Part shown: positions 44,724 through 52,792 of the stretch, one piece after another
Layout of the letters: each line of letters opens with the position of its first letter
How positions within the stretch are numbered: the stretch's first letter is position 1
Source: Clostridium swellfunianum
Lineage (GTDB): Bacteria > Bacillota > Clostridia > Clostridiales > Clostridiaceae
Assembly: GCF_023656515.1 (NCBI RefSeq)
Contig: NZ_JAMOFV010000006.1
Coordinates: 3,146,036 to 3,210,035 of the forward strand
Direction of reading: 5' to 3'
Length of the DNA: 64,000 nucleotides
Program-made: the position numbers and the translations under genes
Notes under the pieces: model-generated
The model's input: only the letters and a program-made list of their open reading frames with translations
What the model was told of the DNA's origin: nothing
The model's database searches: none

Positions 44724-45536
44724 ATGGTGAATAGTGAAAAGTATATGAAACTTATCAATTATTTAAAAGGCATGGAGAGCGTAGTTGTTGCTTACTCTGG
44801 CGGAGTAGACAGCACATTTTTGCTTAAGGCATGCCAGCTAGCTCTTGGACATAGGGCAATAGCCCTTACTGTAGTATCACCTTATATACCTAAGTGGGAA
44901 ATTGAAGAGGCAAAGGAGCTTATTAAAGATATAAAGGTGCAGCATGAATTTTTAGAGGTACCTGTAATAATTGATGAAATAAAATTTAACCCCAGTGACA
45001 GATGCTACCTTTGTAAAAAAGCAATATTTACTAAGATAACAAATGTGGCAAAGGAAAAAGGGTATAGGTATGTACTAGACGGCACAAATGCTGATGATTT
45101 AAATGATTACAGGCCTGGACTTAGGGCTTTGGGAGAGCTTAAGGTTAAGAGTCCGCTATTAGAGTGTGGACTAACTAAAGCTGACATCAGAGAGTTTTCA
45201 AAACAACTTGGACTGCCTACCTGGGATAAGCCGGCTTATGCCTGCCTTCTCTCTAGAATTCCATATGGTGAAGAGCTTAAGGTAGAAGAATTTGCAAGGA
45301 TAGAGAAAGCTGAAAAATATCTTATGGATTTAGGGTTTAGAGCGGTAAGAGTTAGGACTCATAAAGATTTGGCCAGAATAGAGGTTCCAAAGCAGCATAT
45401 CAGAAGATTTTTTGATGAAGATCTGATGGATAAGGTATCGCAAAAATTAAAATCCTTTGGATTTAAGTATGTAGCACTAGAGATGGAAGGCTATAAGATG
45501 GGAAGCTTGAACAGCGAATTAACAATGAAAAATTGA
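44724..45536 (+). CDS. larE: Sulfur transferase LarE of nickel-pincer synthesis, three-Cys type
   Basis: ATP-dependent PP-loop enzyme that adds sulfur to the LarB product. The PP-loop is AYSGGVDSTFLL (about 23-34). Three conserved-looking Cys are present: C94 and C97 in RCYLCK and C174 in YACLLSR. C174 falls where L. plantarum LarE has its sacrificial Cys176. The extra CxxC suggests the form that binds a [4Fe-4S] cluster through three Cys, as described for Thermotoga LarE, and so avoids self-sacrifice (inference). At 270 aa the length is normal. It lies 13 nt after larC and 25 nt before larB. Confidence 0.93.
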   Translation: MVNSEKYMKLINYLKGMESVVVAYSGGVDSTFLLKACQLALGHRAIALTVVSPYIPKWEIEEAKELIKDIKVQHEFLEVPVIIDEIKFNPSDRCYLCKKAIFTKITNVAKEKGYRYVLDGTNADDLNDYRPGLRALGELKVKSPLLECGLTKADIREFSKQLGLPTWDKPAYACLLSRIPYGEELKVEEFARIEKAEKYLMDLGFRAVRVRTHKDLARIEVPKQHIRRFFDEDLMDKVSQKLKSFGFKYVALEMEGYKMGSLNSELTMKN

Positions 45537-45561
45537 TCGCTAATTGACAGGAGAGAGATTT

Positions 45562-46308
45562 ATGAATGAGAAGGACCTAACAAGGATGCTGCAGGATATA
45601 AAGGACGGGAAGCTAAGCGTTGAAGAAGGTACAGAAAAACTTAAGGATTTGCCTTATAAGGAACTTGGTTTTGCCAAAATTGATAACCATAGAGAGATGC
45701 GAGTTGGCTATCCAGAGGTTATTTATTGTCAGGGAAAAACCGTAGAGCAGGTCAAGCAGATAATTGAATTTATGGCGACTAAAAATAATAACATACTTGG
45801 TACAAGGGCATCCGAGGAAATGTATGAGGCTGTTAAGGAGATTTGCCCTGAGGCAGAATACAATAAGCTGGCAAGAACAATAACAGTAAAAAAGAAGGAA
45901 ATCGAGGTTCCAGACACTTATATAGCTGTAGTAACGGCCGGAACTTCAGATATACCTGTAGCTGAAGAGGCCGCTGTAACTGCTGAAATTTTAGGGAACA
46001 AGGTTGAAAGAATATTTGATGTAGGGGTAGCGGGAATACACAGACTATTTAATAGACTTGATTTAATTAGAGGGGCAAAAGTAGTTGTTGTAATAGCAGG
46101 AATGGAAGGTGCCCTTGCAAGCGTTGTAGGTGGGCTTGTTGATAAACCTGTTATTGCAGTACCAACAAGTGTTGGCTATGGAGCAAACTTTGGAGGATTG
46201 TCAGCGTTATTATGCATGCTTAATAGTTGTGCTAGCGGAATTAGCGTAGTAAATATAGATAATGGGTTTGGAGCCGGTTATTCGGCAAGCATGATCAATA
46301 AACTTTAA
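45562..46308 (+). CDS. larB: LarB, nicotinate adenine dinucleotide carboxylase/hydrolase
   Basis: First enzyme of nickel-pincer cofactor synthesis: carboxylates the pyridinium ring of NaAD and releases AMP. The AIRC/PurE-like fold is evident in [30 protein letters not shown] and the C-terminal [15 protein letters not shown]. The N-terminal segment (about 1-90) contains [18 protein letters not shown]. The ATG at 45562 has AGGAGAG upstream; the earlier TTG is unlikely. The protein has 248 aa. It is the last gene of the operon and is closed by a terminator. No larA or other client enzyme is in the window. Confidence 0.94.
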   Translation: MNEKDLTRMLQDIKDGKLSVEEGTEKLKDLPYKELGFAKIDNHREMRVGYPEVIYCQGKTVEQVKQIIEFMATKNNNILGTRASEEMYEAVKEICPEAEYNKLARTITVKKKEIEVPDTYIAVVTAGTSDIPVAEEAAVTAEILGNKVERIFDVGVAGIHRLFNRLDLIRGAKVVVVIAGMEGALASVVGGLVDKPVIAVPTSVGYGANFGGLSALLCMLNSCASGISVVNIDNGFGAGYSASMINKL

Positions 46309-46320
46309 TAGTCAGTATAA

Positions 46321-46360
46321 GCAAAGCACAAAGCAATAAAATAGCTTTGTGCTTTGTTGT
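46321..46360 (+). terminator. Terminator after larB
   Basis: GCAAAGCACAAAG and its complement (46321-46334 with 46344-46357) form a 13-bp stem. Only a short T-rich tail follows. Confidence 0.75.
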
Positions 46361-46430
46361 ATGGAAAAATTTTAAAGATGTGGTATACTATTATTTATAA
46401 TTTAAAGTTTCCTAAAAAGGAGATAGTGAT

Positions 46431-47642
46431 ATGAAACTGAAAAAGATAACTGCAGCTTTACTATGCATACTGTTAGTTTCAGTAAATGGCTGCAGGAAAA
46501 ATATAGAACCGAAGCAAGAAGAAAAAGATCCAATTGAAGGCAACATAACAATTTGGAGTGCTAAAGAAAATACAGAGCTTTTAAAGCTGCATGCTGCCAA
46601 TTACAATAAAATACACAGCAAAGTTACGATAAATATTACGGAAATAGTGCCTAGTGAGCTTTCAGATAAACTTCAACTTGCACTGATGTCAAAAGATAAT
46701 GCTCCAGATTTGATTTGTTTAGAGGATGAAGACGTTCAGAGCCTTCTACAAAAACGAGCCGCTTTACTTGAAGAAACTGGGAACGATTTAAAGAAAGAAA
46801 ATTATTTAAAATATAAAATAGAAAATTTAAGTTTCGAGGGAAAGATATATGGCTTTCCACTAACAGTAAAACCAGGGGTAATTGTATTTAGAACTACTAT
46901 ATTAGAAAAAAATGCAATCAATCTTGAATATATAAAAACCTGGGAGGATTTTGCTTCGCTTAAGCTTAACTCAGCACTTCCATTTGAAGACGAGAAGTTT
47001 TATAGAGTCATGCTTAATCAGTTAGGTGGTTCATATTTTGATAAAGAAGGAAAAGCTGAGGTTAATTCAGCAAAAGCTTTAAGAGCTTCAGATATGATAA
47101 AAAAGCTATATTCCTTAGGTAATATTAAGAGTGCTAAGAATTTTGAAGAAATAGCAGGCCTATTTGAAAAAGGCAGTACTGACAGTGCTTTAATAAGTAC
47201 TGAAAGCCTTGGAAAAATATACAAGAAACAACCAGAGCTTAAGGAAAAGCTACAGCAAATTAAGCCTCCTGCCTTTGAAGAAGGAGGAAATCAATCTATT
47301 TGTTTTGGAGGTGCAAACCTGCTATTAATAAACTCAAGCAAAAACAAAAGTATAGGTTTAGATTTCGCAAAATTTGCAGCTGAAAATAGGAATAGCCTTA
47401 AATCAGAAATGAACGAACTATTAGCTGTACCAGCTTATACTGCATATAATGATGAAAAAGGCTTTGGAACAAAGCTTTACTTAGAACTTGCTGAAGAACT
47501 GAATGGGATAAATTATACAAGCAAGTTTTCAGGTATTAAAATTCCTATTCAAAATGAATTATCAAATAATATAATAAAAGGTAAAGATACAAAGATCATA
47601 TTAGAAGAACTTCAAAAGAACCTCTCAATACAGCTACAATAG
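46431..47642 (+). CDS. Sugar-type ABC extracellular solute-binding lipoprotein, orphan
   Basis: Type I solute-binding protein (sugar family) of 403 aa, anchored outside the membrane. The signal peptide ends in VNGC with lipidated C21. The mature part opens GNITIWSAKENTELLKLHAANYNK (shortened: ITIWSAKEN), the usual start of carbohydrate-binding SBPs. No permease or ATPase gene is adjacent, so it either works with components encoded elsewhere or has a sensing role. The terminator hairpin reaches into its last codons (47619-47654). Confidence 0.85.
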   Translation: MKLKKITAALLCILLVSVNGCRKNIEPKQEEKDPIEGNITIWSAKENTELLKLHAANYNKIHSKVTINITEIVPSELSDKLQLALMSKDNAPDLICLEDEDVQSLLQKRAALLEETGNDLKKENYLKYKIENLSFEGKIYGFPLTVKPGVIVFRTTILEKNAINLEYIKTWEDFASLKLNSALPFEDEKFYRVMLNQLGGSYFDKEGKAEVNSAKALRASDMIKKLYSLGNIKSAKNFEEIAGLFEKGSTDSALISTESLGKIYKKQPELKEKLQQIKPPAFEEGGNQSICFGGANLLLINSSKNKSIGLDFAKFAAENRNSLKSEMNELLAVPAYTAYNDEKGFGTKLYLELAEELNGINYTSKFSGIKIPIQNELSNNIIKGKDTKIILEELQKNLSIQLQ

Positions 47643-47656
47643 TATTGAGGGGTTCT
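47619..47656. terminator. Bidirectional terminator overlapping the 3' end of the SBP gene
   Basis: AACCTCTCAATAC (47619-47631) pairs with GTATTGAGGGGTT (47642-47654), one G-T type mismatch, followed by CTTTATTT. The left arm is coding. It serves the SBP transcript and perhaps the convergent GT4 transcript. Confidence 0.75.
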
Positions 47657-47660
47657 TTAT

Positions 47661-48791
47661 TTAAACTTTTGAAGGCAACTCATAAACTTTTCTATAGACC
47701 TCTAAAGTATCTAAAGCTGTCTTTTCCCAGGAAAAGTTCTTAGCTCTTTCAAGGCCTTTCATGCTGTATTCTTCTTTTAGCTTGGAATCATTTAAAAGCT
47801 TTACTAGTGAACTTTCTAATTCTTGTTCATTATAAGGATTTATAAGTATTCCAGCATCCCCAACTACTTCAGGTATGGAGGTTAAGTTAGAAGTTATAAC
47901 AGGTGTGCCGCAGTTCATAGCTTCTAACGGAGGAAGTCCAAAGCCTTCATATAATGATGGATAAACAAAAGCTTCGCAGCCATTATAAAGTATTGGAAGG
48001 TGGTCTTCGGGTGCAAAGCCAGTAAATATAATTTTAGAAGCAAACTCAAGATTAGTAGAAAATTTGCTTAGATACTGACCTTGATCTCTTGTTGCGCCAA
48101 CTATTACTAAATTATAATCAGCATCTAGCTGTTTATAAATCTTTGCAAAAGCAGTTATTAGAGCCTTTACGTTTTTTCTTGGACTAAAGCCTCCAATATA
48201 TAGGATAAATGGATTGTTAATACCGTAGGTTTTAGATAAAAAGCTTTTACAGTATTCTTTATCTAAAGGCTTATATTTTTCATCTGCAGCTAAAGGGGTA
48301 ACAAAAATTTTGTCTGGATCTATAGGAAAAAACTTTAAAATATCTTGCTTAGACCATTCAGAAACTGTTATTAAAGCATCGCTTAAATCAAGTACCTTTG
48401 GAACCTCCTTTAAAAATTTTAACAGATAGCCTTTACCGACGGTTTCAGGCATGATATAAGGTATCAAATCATGAATTGTTGCTATTTTCTTGCACGGCAT
48501 ATTTTCGCTTAATCCAATTCCGTTTTGCGGAACATGGTAAATATCTATATCGTTTCGTTTTGTATTTTCTGGGAAAAAGTTTTGCTCAAAAAAACGATGG
48601 TGCTTTTTAGATGCCATTACAATTTGAGAGTTGAGTTGCTGAAACTCCTCATAACTGTTTCCTGACCAATATATATGGTAATAATTTTCTTTATCCAATC
48701 TTAATAGGTTCTTCAAAACATTATCTGTATAAGTACCAATTCCAGTGCCTCTATACCAATTGATACCACGTGCATCAATTGCAATCCTCAT
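47661..48791 (-). CDS. GT4 glycosyltransferase, CotSA-like
   Basis: Retaining glycosyltransferase (GT-B fold) of 376 aa, cytoplasmic or membrane-associated. The N-terminal lobe starts [20 protein letters not shown]. The C-terminal lobe has [14 protein letters not shown], and the donor-binding EX7E motif falls in [21 protein letters not shown] precedes the ATG. It is divergent from CotS-like genes; B. subtilis pairs the GT4 CotSA with CotS in the spore coat, so a coat or spore-surface glycosylation role is likely (inference). A paralogue lies at 62834. Confidence 0.88.
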   Translation of the reverse strand: MRIAIDARGINWYRGTGIGTYTDNVLKNLLRLDKENYYHIYWSGNSYEEFQQLNSQIVMASKKHHRFFEQNFFPENTKRNDIDIYHVPQNGIGLSENMPCKKIATIHDLIPYIMPETVGKGYLLKFLKEVPKVLDLSDALITVSEWSKQDILKFFPIDPDKIFVTPLAADEKYKPLDKEYCKSFLSKTYGINNPFILYIGGFSPRKNVKALITAFAKIYKQLDADYNLVIVGATRDQGQYLSKFSTNLEFASKIIFTGFAPEDHLPILYNGCEAFVYPSLYEGFGLPPLEAMNCGTPVITSNLTSIPEVVGDAGILINPYNEQELESSLVKLLNDSKLKEEYSMKGLERAKNFSWEKTALDTLEVYRKVYELPSKV

Positions 48792-48889
48792 CCAATCCTC
48801 TCCTCTAAATTGATAAAACCGTAAAATGAGTCTATATATTAATAATATTATACTGTCTTAAAAAATGTTCCATTTTATATAAGTCAATC

Positions 48890-48917
48890 ACACACTTTTA
48901 GGGCATCTCATATAATA
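48890..48917 (+). promoter_or_regulatory. Candidate mother-cell sigma (SigK/SigE-type) promoter for the CotS cluster
   Basis: CATATAATA (48909-48917) fits the CATAnnnTA -10 of SigK, with AC at 48890-48891 17 bases upstream, or at 48892-48893 15 bases upstream. It lies 30 bp before the TTG start of the first CotS gene, whose RBS is GGAGG. Confidence 0.45.
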
Positions 48918-48947
48918 CAATTATAGCAATATTTTGGAGGTACTCCT

Positions 48948-49958
48948 TTGAAGATAGATGAACTTAAGCAGTTAGTAGAACAAAGCTATGGACTTGAGGT
49001 TATAGAACTTGAAAAGATTAAGAATGTATATAGAATAAAAACTTCTGACGATGATTACTGCTTGAAAGTGATAAAATATGAGTTTCCGCACTTTTGGTTT
49101 ATTGTAGGTGCTATAAAACATCTTCAAAGCAAAGGTTTTGACAGAGTTCCGGAAATAATTAAGACTAAAGAAGGTAAGGACTATGTCAGCATAGACGAGC
49201 TAAATGCTTATCTTACAAAGTGGATTAGTGCAAGAGAGTGCAACTATGATAATCCATTGGATGTCTCATTAGCCGCAGTAAAGCTTGCAGAGCTTCATAA
49301 CAAAAGCGAAGGTTTTATGGTAACAGAAACTATGAAGCCTAGGGTTTATTGGTATAAGTGGCCGGAGAATTTTAGAACAAGGATGGAGGAAATACTGGAT
49401 TTTAAAAAGAAGATAGCATTAAAAACAGAAAAAACAGATTTTGATTATTTGTTCTTATCGGAAATGAATAAGGAGCTCAGCAGAGCAGAAAGAGCTGTAG
49501 AAAATCTTTTAGAGAGCAGTTATATGGAAAAAATCAGTGACGATATAGTAAAGTCTGGTTTTTGCCACCATGATTATGCTCATCATAATGTACTTATTGA
49601 AGAGCGCGGAAGTGTAAATATAATTGATTTTGATTACTGTATCTTAGATACAAATCTGCATGATCTAGCCAGTCTTTTGATAAGAAAAATGAAAAATGGA
49701 AAGTGGGATATAGAAAATGCAGTTCATATACTGGACAGCTATGACAGTGTCAGGAAAATTGAAAGACGGGATGTTGGAATAATGGCTGCGTTTATGGAAT
49801 TCCCACAGGATTACTGGCAATTAGGAATACAATATTACTGGGAAGGCCCTCTTAAAAGTGAAGATTTCTTTGTTAAAAAATTGAACAAGATTTATGAAGA
49901 TAGAGAAGAGAAACAGGAATTTATTGAAGAGTTTAGAAATTTTAAATATGGACATTAA
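48948..49958 (+). CDS. CotS-family spore coat kinase-like protein
   Basis: Kinase-fold protein of 336 aa related to aminoglycoside/choline phosphotransferases and to B. subtilis CotS. It has the N-lobe YRIKTSDDDYCLKVIKY with a likely ATP-binding Lys. The catalytic loop CHHDYAHHNVLI (HxDxxxxN) and the Mg motif IIDFDYC are intact. The C-terminal helices carry FMEFPQDYWQLG. The TTG start at 48948 is supported by GGAGG. It is the first of three consecutive homologues, presumably in one sporulation transcript. Substrate unknown for the whole family. Confidence 0.85.
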   Translation: MKIDELKQLVEQSYGLEVIELEKIKNVYRIKTSDDDYCLKVIKYEFPHFWFIVGAIKHLQSKGFDRVPEIIKTKEGKDYVSIDELNAYLTKWISARECNYDNPLDVSLAAVKLAELHNKSEGFMVTETMKPRVYWYKWPENFRTRMEEILDFKKKIALKTEKTDFDYLFLSEMNKELSRAERAVENLLESSYMEKISDDIVKSGFCHHDYAHHNVLIEERGSVNIIDFDYCILDTNLHDLASLLIRKMKNGKWDIENAVHILDSYDSVRKIERRDVGIMAAFMEFPQDYWQLGIQYYWEGPLKSEDFFVKKLNKIYEDREEKQEFIEEFRNFKYGH

Positions 49959-49989
49959 AAATGAAGTAAGTAAATTGAGGTGTTGAGCT

Positions 49990-50760
49990 GTGATAAAAGA
50001 TGAACTTATCAAATCCTTCTTAGAATATCTTTCTTCGAAGGATATACAGCAGCTGCAGGATTTTAAGGATAGTGAATTTTTGCAGCTTCAGGATATAAAT
50101 GAAGAAAAGCTGCTGCAGCAGCTATATACTATAAGCCAATTTCACAAAAGAGTCATGGGCTACAAAGGATATATGGGACAAAGATTGGAAAATAAAACAG
50201 GAAGTGTAGTGGAGCAATACAAAGTAAACATAAGGCGGCTTAAAAGATATATAAAAAATATAAGGATAAATACAGCCTCAAGTGACTTTGAAAGAAGCCT
50301 TCTAAAAGAAGGCTATGGCTACCTTCAAAGAGCAGAAAAGTGCATAATTGAAGCCTTTAATGCAGGCTACATTGATATAATTGAAAGAAGCATGAAAAGG
50401 ACGGAAATTTGCCTTGGGTTAACAGACTTTAATAACTTAAGAAGCAAAGGAAACAGTATAGAGTTTATAAATCTTAACAAATGCTGCTATAACAATATAG
50501 AAATGGATTGCTACAATTTATTGAGCAAGTATAGAAGAAAAGGTATAAAGCTTGACTATAGAAAACTAGCAAGCAAATTCTGTGAGTACGAAGGTCTTGA
50601 GGAAAACAGCTGCACATTCATTCTTGCTCTTTTGTCCTATCCATATGGTTTTATGAAATCCTGCAACAGATATAGAGAAAGAACTAAAGAATGGAGTGAG
50701 GAAGCATATAAGGATAACTTGCTTAAAGAAATGATAAAAGATGGAGAAATGCTTATTTAA
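49990..50760 (+). CDS. Degenerate CotS-family protein, predicted pseudokinase
   Basis: A 256-aa protein between two intact CotS genes; start GTG at 49990. By eye its middle and C-terminal parts align with the CotS protein at 50788: SDFERSLLKEGYGYL with SDFDKIFLENYEQNV, IEFINLNKCCYNN with AYFVDFDYSVIDL, and LALLSYPYGFMKS with YGMLYFPEDFYSI. The HxDxxxxN catalytic loop is missing and the Mg-binding DFD reads INL. The nucleotide-binding N-lobe is replaced by about 40 residues rich in Leu and Gln. The frame is intact with no premature stop, so it appears maintained as a non-catalytic protein, perhaps a scaffold or a partner of its neighbours (inference). Confidence 0.7.
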   Translation: MIKDELIKSFLEYLSSKDIQQLQDFKDSEFLQLQDINEEKLLQQLYTISQFHKRVMGYKGYMGQRLENKTGSVVEQYKVNIRRLKRYIKNIRINTASSDFERSLLKEGYGYLQRAEKCIIEAFNAGYIDIIERSMKRTEICLGLTDFNNLRSKGNSIEFINLNKCCYNNIEMDCYNLLSKYRRKGIKLDYRKLASKFCEYEGLEENSCTFILALLSYPYGFMKSCNRYRERTKEWSEEAYKDNLLKEMIKDGEMLI

Positions 50761-50787
50761 AGCATTTAGCTGAGCGGAGGTGGGGCA

Positions 50788-51813
50788 ATGCTTGAGGGAA
50801 GATATTTAGACAAAAGGTTTTTAACTAAGTATGATCTTTCTGTAGAACTTTTTGAAAGCTTTGATTTGAAGGTATCTGATTTGGTTCCAATAAGAAACGT
50901 ATTTGTTTTGTCTACAAATAAAGGCGAAAAAATTTTAAAGAGAGTCGATTACTCTTTAGAGAATCTAAATTTTATAAATAAAGCTCTTAAATATGTAAAA
51001 AAGAACTTCAATAGGGTATTGGACTTTACTGAACTTGAGGATAATAAGATATGTATTGAATGGAAAAAGGAATTGTACTGTGTTATGGATTTAGTTCCAG
51101 GAAGAGAATGTGACTTCTGCAATCCCATAGATGTTAAGATAGCTGCAGAAGGACTAGCAGAACTTCATAAGGCATCTATAGGTTTTAAAAGCTCTGAGGT
51201 AAATAAGAACAAAGCAGGAAAGACTATTGATTGCTTTGAAAGAAGACTTCAGGAAATGGAATTTTTTAAGAGTTTGGCAAACCTACATGAATATAAAAGT
51301 GATTTTGATAAAATCTTTTTAGAAAATTATGAGCAGAATGTAGCTCAGATAAAAGAAAGCATAGATATATTGAAAAATTCTGGCTACTATGAACTTAGTA
51401 AGGAGCAGGATAAAATTGTTTTATGCCACAATGATTTGGCATATCATAATATTCTTATAAATGAGGAAAAAGCCTATTTTGTTGACTTTGATTATTCAGT
51501 AATTGATTTAAGGATAAACGACTTGTGCAATTTTATAAGCAAGGCTATTAAAAACTTTGCTTTTGATATAGAAAAGGCAGTTTCCATATTGGATGACTAT
51601 CAAAGTAGTAACTCTCTAGATAAAAGGGAAATTAGAGTTTTATATGGAATGCTGTACTTTCCAGAAGACTTCTACAGTATATCAAGAGACTACTATACAA
51701 AGCGGAAGGACTGGGAAGAAGAAGTGTTTCTAGATAGACTTATTAAAAAAGTTTCCTATAAGGAAGATAGACAGGAGTTTTTAGATGAATTTAAAGAAAA
51801 AATATTAAAGTAA
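50788..51813 (+). CDS. CotS-family spore coat kinase-like protein, second copy
   Basis: A 341-aa homologue of 48948-49958 with all kinase elements: N-lobe FVLSTNKGEKILKRVDY, catalytic loop CHNDLAYHNILI and Mg motif VDFDYS. GAGCGGAGG lies upstream of the ATG. It ends 10 bp before a strong bidirectional terminator. In B. subtilis, CotS needs CotE and CotSA for coat assembly; the GT4 gene divergent from this cluster may be the CotSA counterpart. Confidence 0.85.
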   Translation: MLEGRYLDKRFLTKYDLSVELFESFDLKVSDLVPIRNVFVLSTNKGEKILKRVDYSLENLNFINKALKYVKKNFNRVLDFTELEDNKICIEWKKELYCVMDLVPGRECDFCNPIDVKIAAEGLAELHKASIGFKSSEVNKNKAGKTIDCFERRLQEMEFFKSLANLHEYKSDFDKIFLENYEQNVAQIKESIDILKNSGYYELSKEQDKIVLCHNDLAYHNILINEEKAYFVDFDYSVIDLRINDLCNFISKAIKNFAFDIEKAVSILDDYQSSNSLDKREIRVLYGMLYFPEDFYSISRDYYTKRKDWEEEVFLDRLIKKVSYKEDRQEFLDEFKEKILK

Positions 51814-51814
51814 T

Positions 51815-51848
51815 AAAAATGCAGCCTACTTACAAGCTGCATTTTTTT
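51815..51848. terminator. Bidirectional terminator between CotS cluster and CRP/FNR gene
   Basis: Perfect 11-bp stem AAAAATGCAGC (51815-51825) with 51836-51846, A-run on one side and T-run on the other. It serves both convergent transcripts. Confidence 0.9.
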
Positions 51849-51850
51849 AT

Positions 51851-52531
51851 TTAAGATAAATCCTCTAACGCATTCAAGTCTTTAATAATGATAATATCTT
51901 TGCTATAGTCAATAACACCTTCATCCTTCATCTTAATAAGTTCTCTTGAAAGAGAAGGACGTTGTACTCCAATTTTATCAGCCCAATCTTTTTTTGTCAT
52001 ATTGATCTTTATTTTCAAAGAGTTTTGCTGTTTATACTGAGCTAAAATAAACTCACTTATTTTTTGCCTAATAGTCTTAAGGGTTACTTCTTTAAGCTTT
52101 AAATTTAAAATCATGGCTTTGTTTGAGATTATTCTTAAATATTCCATGAGGAAACTTGAATTACCTTGACAAAGACTTATAACAGAATTTTTTTGGATAT
52201 GCAGCACAGAAGTTTTATTTTTGGAAATAGCATTAATGGGGGAAGTATTTCTATCAGCAAAAATAAGCATTTCTCCAAAAATTTCTCCTTTGTGAAATTC
52301 TGCTATAGATAAGACTTTGCCGCTTACATCCATCTTTTGAACCTCAACGGTGCCTTCTAATATAAAATTTAGAGTATCACAAGTATCATCTTCAGCAAGG
52401 ATTACATCACCTTTGCTGTAGTGTTCAATTTTGTAAGGGATTTTGCTAAATAAGGTTAGTATACTTTCTTCTGTAAAATCTTTAAATAGATTAGTGTTCA
52501 GTATTACTCTCATATAATTTCTAACACTCAT
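51851..52531 (-). CDS. CRP/FNR-family transcriptional regulator
   Basis: A 226-aa regulator: cyclic-nucleotide-binding-like beta-roll (about 15-130, with GEIFGEMLIFADR), dimer helix (about 130-150) and a C-terminal helix-turn-helix (TKKDWADKIGVQRPSLSRELIKM). The cNMP-binding Arg/Ser pattern of CRP is not conserved and there is no FNR-type N-terminal Cys cluster, so the ligand may be haem/NO or another signal, as in HcpR-like proteins (inference). GGAG precedes the ATG. It is divergent from the ferredoxin-like gene, with a perfect palindrome in between at activator distance. Confidence 0.88.
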   Translation of the reverse strand: MSVRNYMRVILNTNLFKDFTEESILTLFSKIPYKIEHYSKGDVILAEDDTCDTLNFILEGTVEVQKMDVSGKVLSIAEFHKGEIFGEMLIFADRNTSPINAISKNKTSVLHIQKNSVISLCQGNSSFLMEYLRIISNKAMILNLKLKEVTLKTIRQKISEFILAQYKQQNSLKIKINMTKKDWADKIGVQRPSLSRELIKMKDEGVIDYSKDIIIIKDLNALEDLS

Positions 52532-52717
52532 AACGTTCTCCTTTTAAAAACAGCGAAGGAAGAAAACTAAGTAAAATACAACAATATAACTTGTTAAAAA
52601 GTTAAATTGTTATATTTTATGCTTTATGGTGAAATTGCATCTTCTTCAAACGCTTTATACTTAGCTCGCGTTAATATCATTATATTAAATTCTTAATGTT
52701 CATAGCAATACTAATCT

Positions 52718-52770
52718 GTAACCTAGGTTACCGACATAATAGTAAAAATTTTCTATAATGTTCTTATAAT
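52718..52770 (+). promoter_or_regulatory. Ferredoxin promoter with CRP/FNR-type palindrome at about -41.5
   Basis: GTAACCTAGGTTAC (52718-52731) is a perfect 14-bp palindrome. With the -10 TATAAT at 52754-52759, the start would fall near 52766 and the palindrome centre at -41.5, the classic class II activator position. A partial -35 (CCGACA, 52731-52736) is at 17-bp spacing. A second TATAAT at 52765-52770 is an alternative -10. Confidence 0.65.
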
Positions 52771-52792
52771 AGTACTCAAAGGAGAGATTAGT

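Noticed and set aside
52591-52608. Rex-like site TTGTTAAAAAGTTAAATT before the CRP/FNR gene
   Set aside because: It matches the first half of a Rex operator but the second half has two or more mismatches, so it is too weak among AT-rich DNA.
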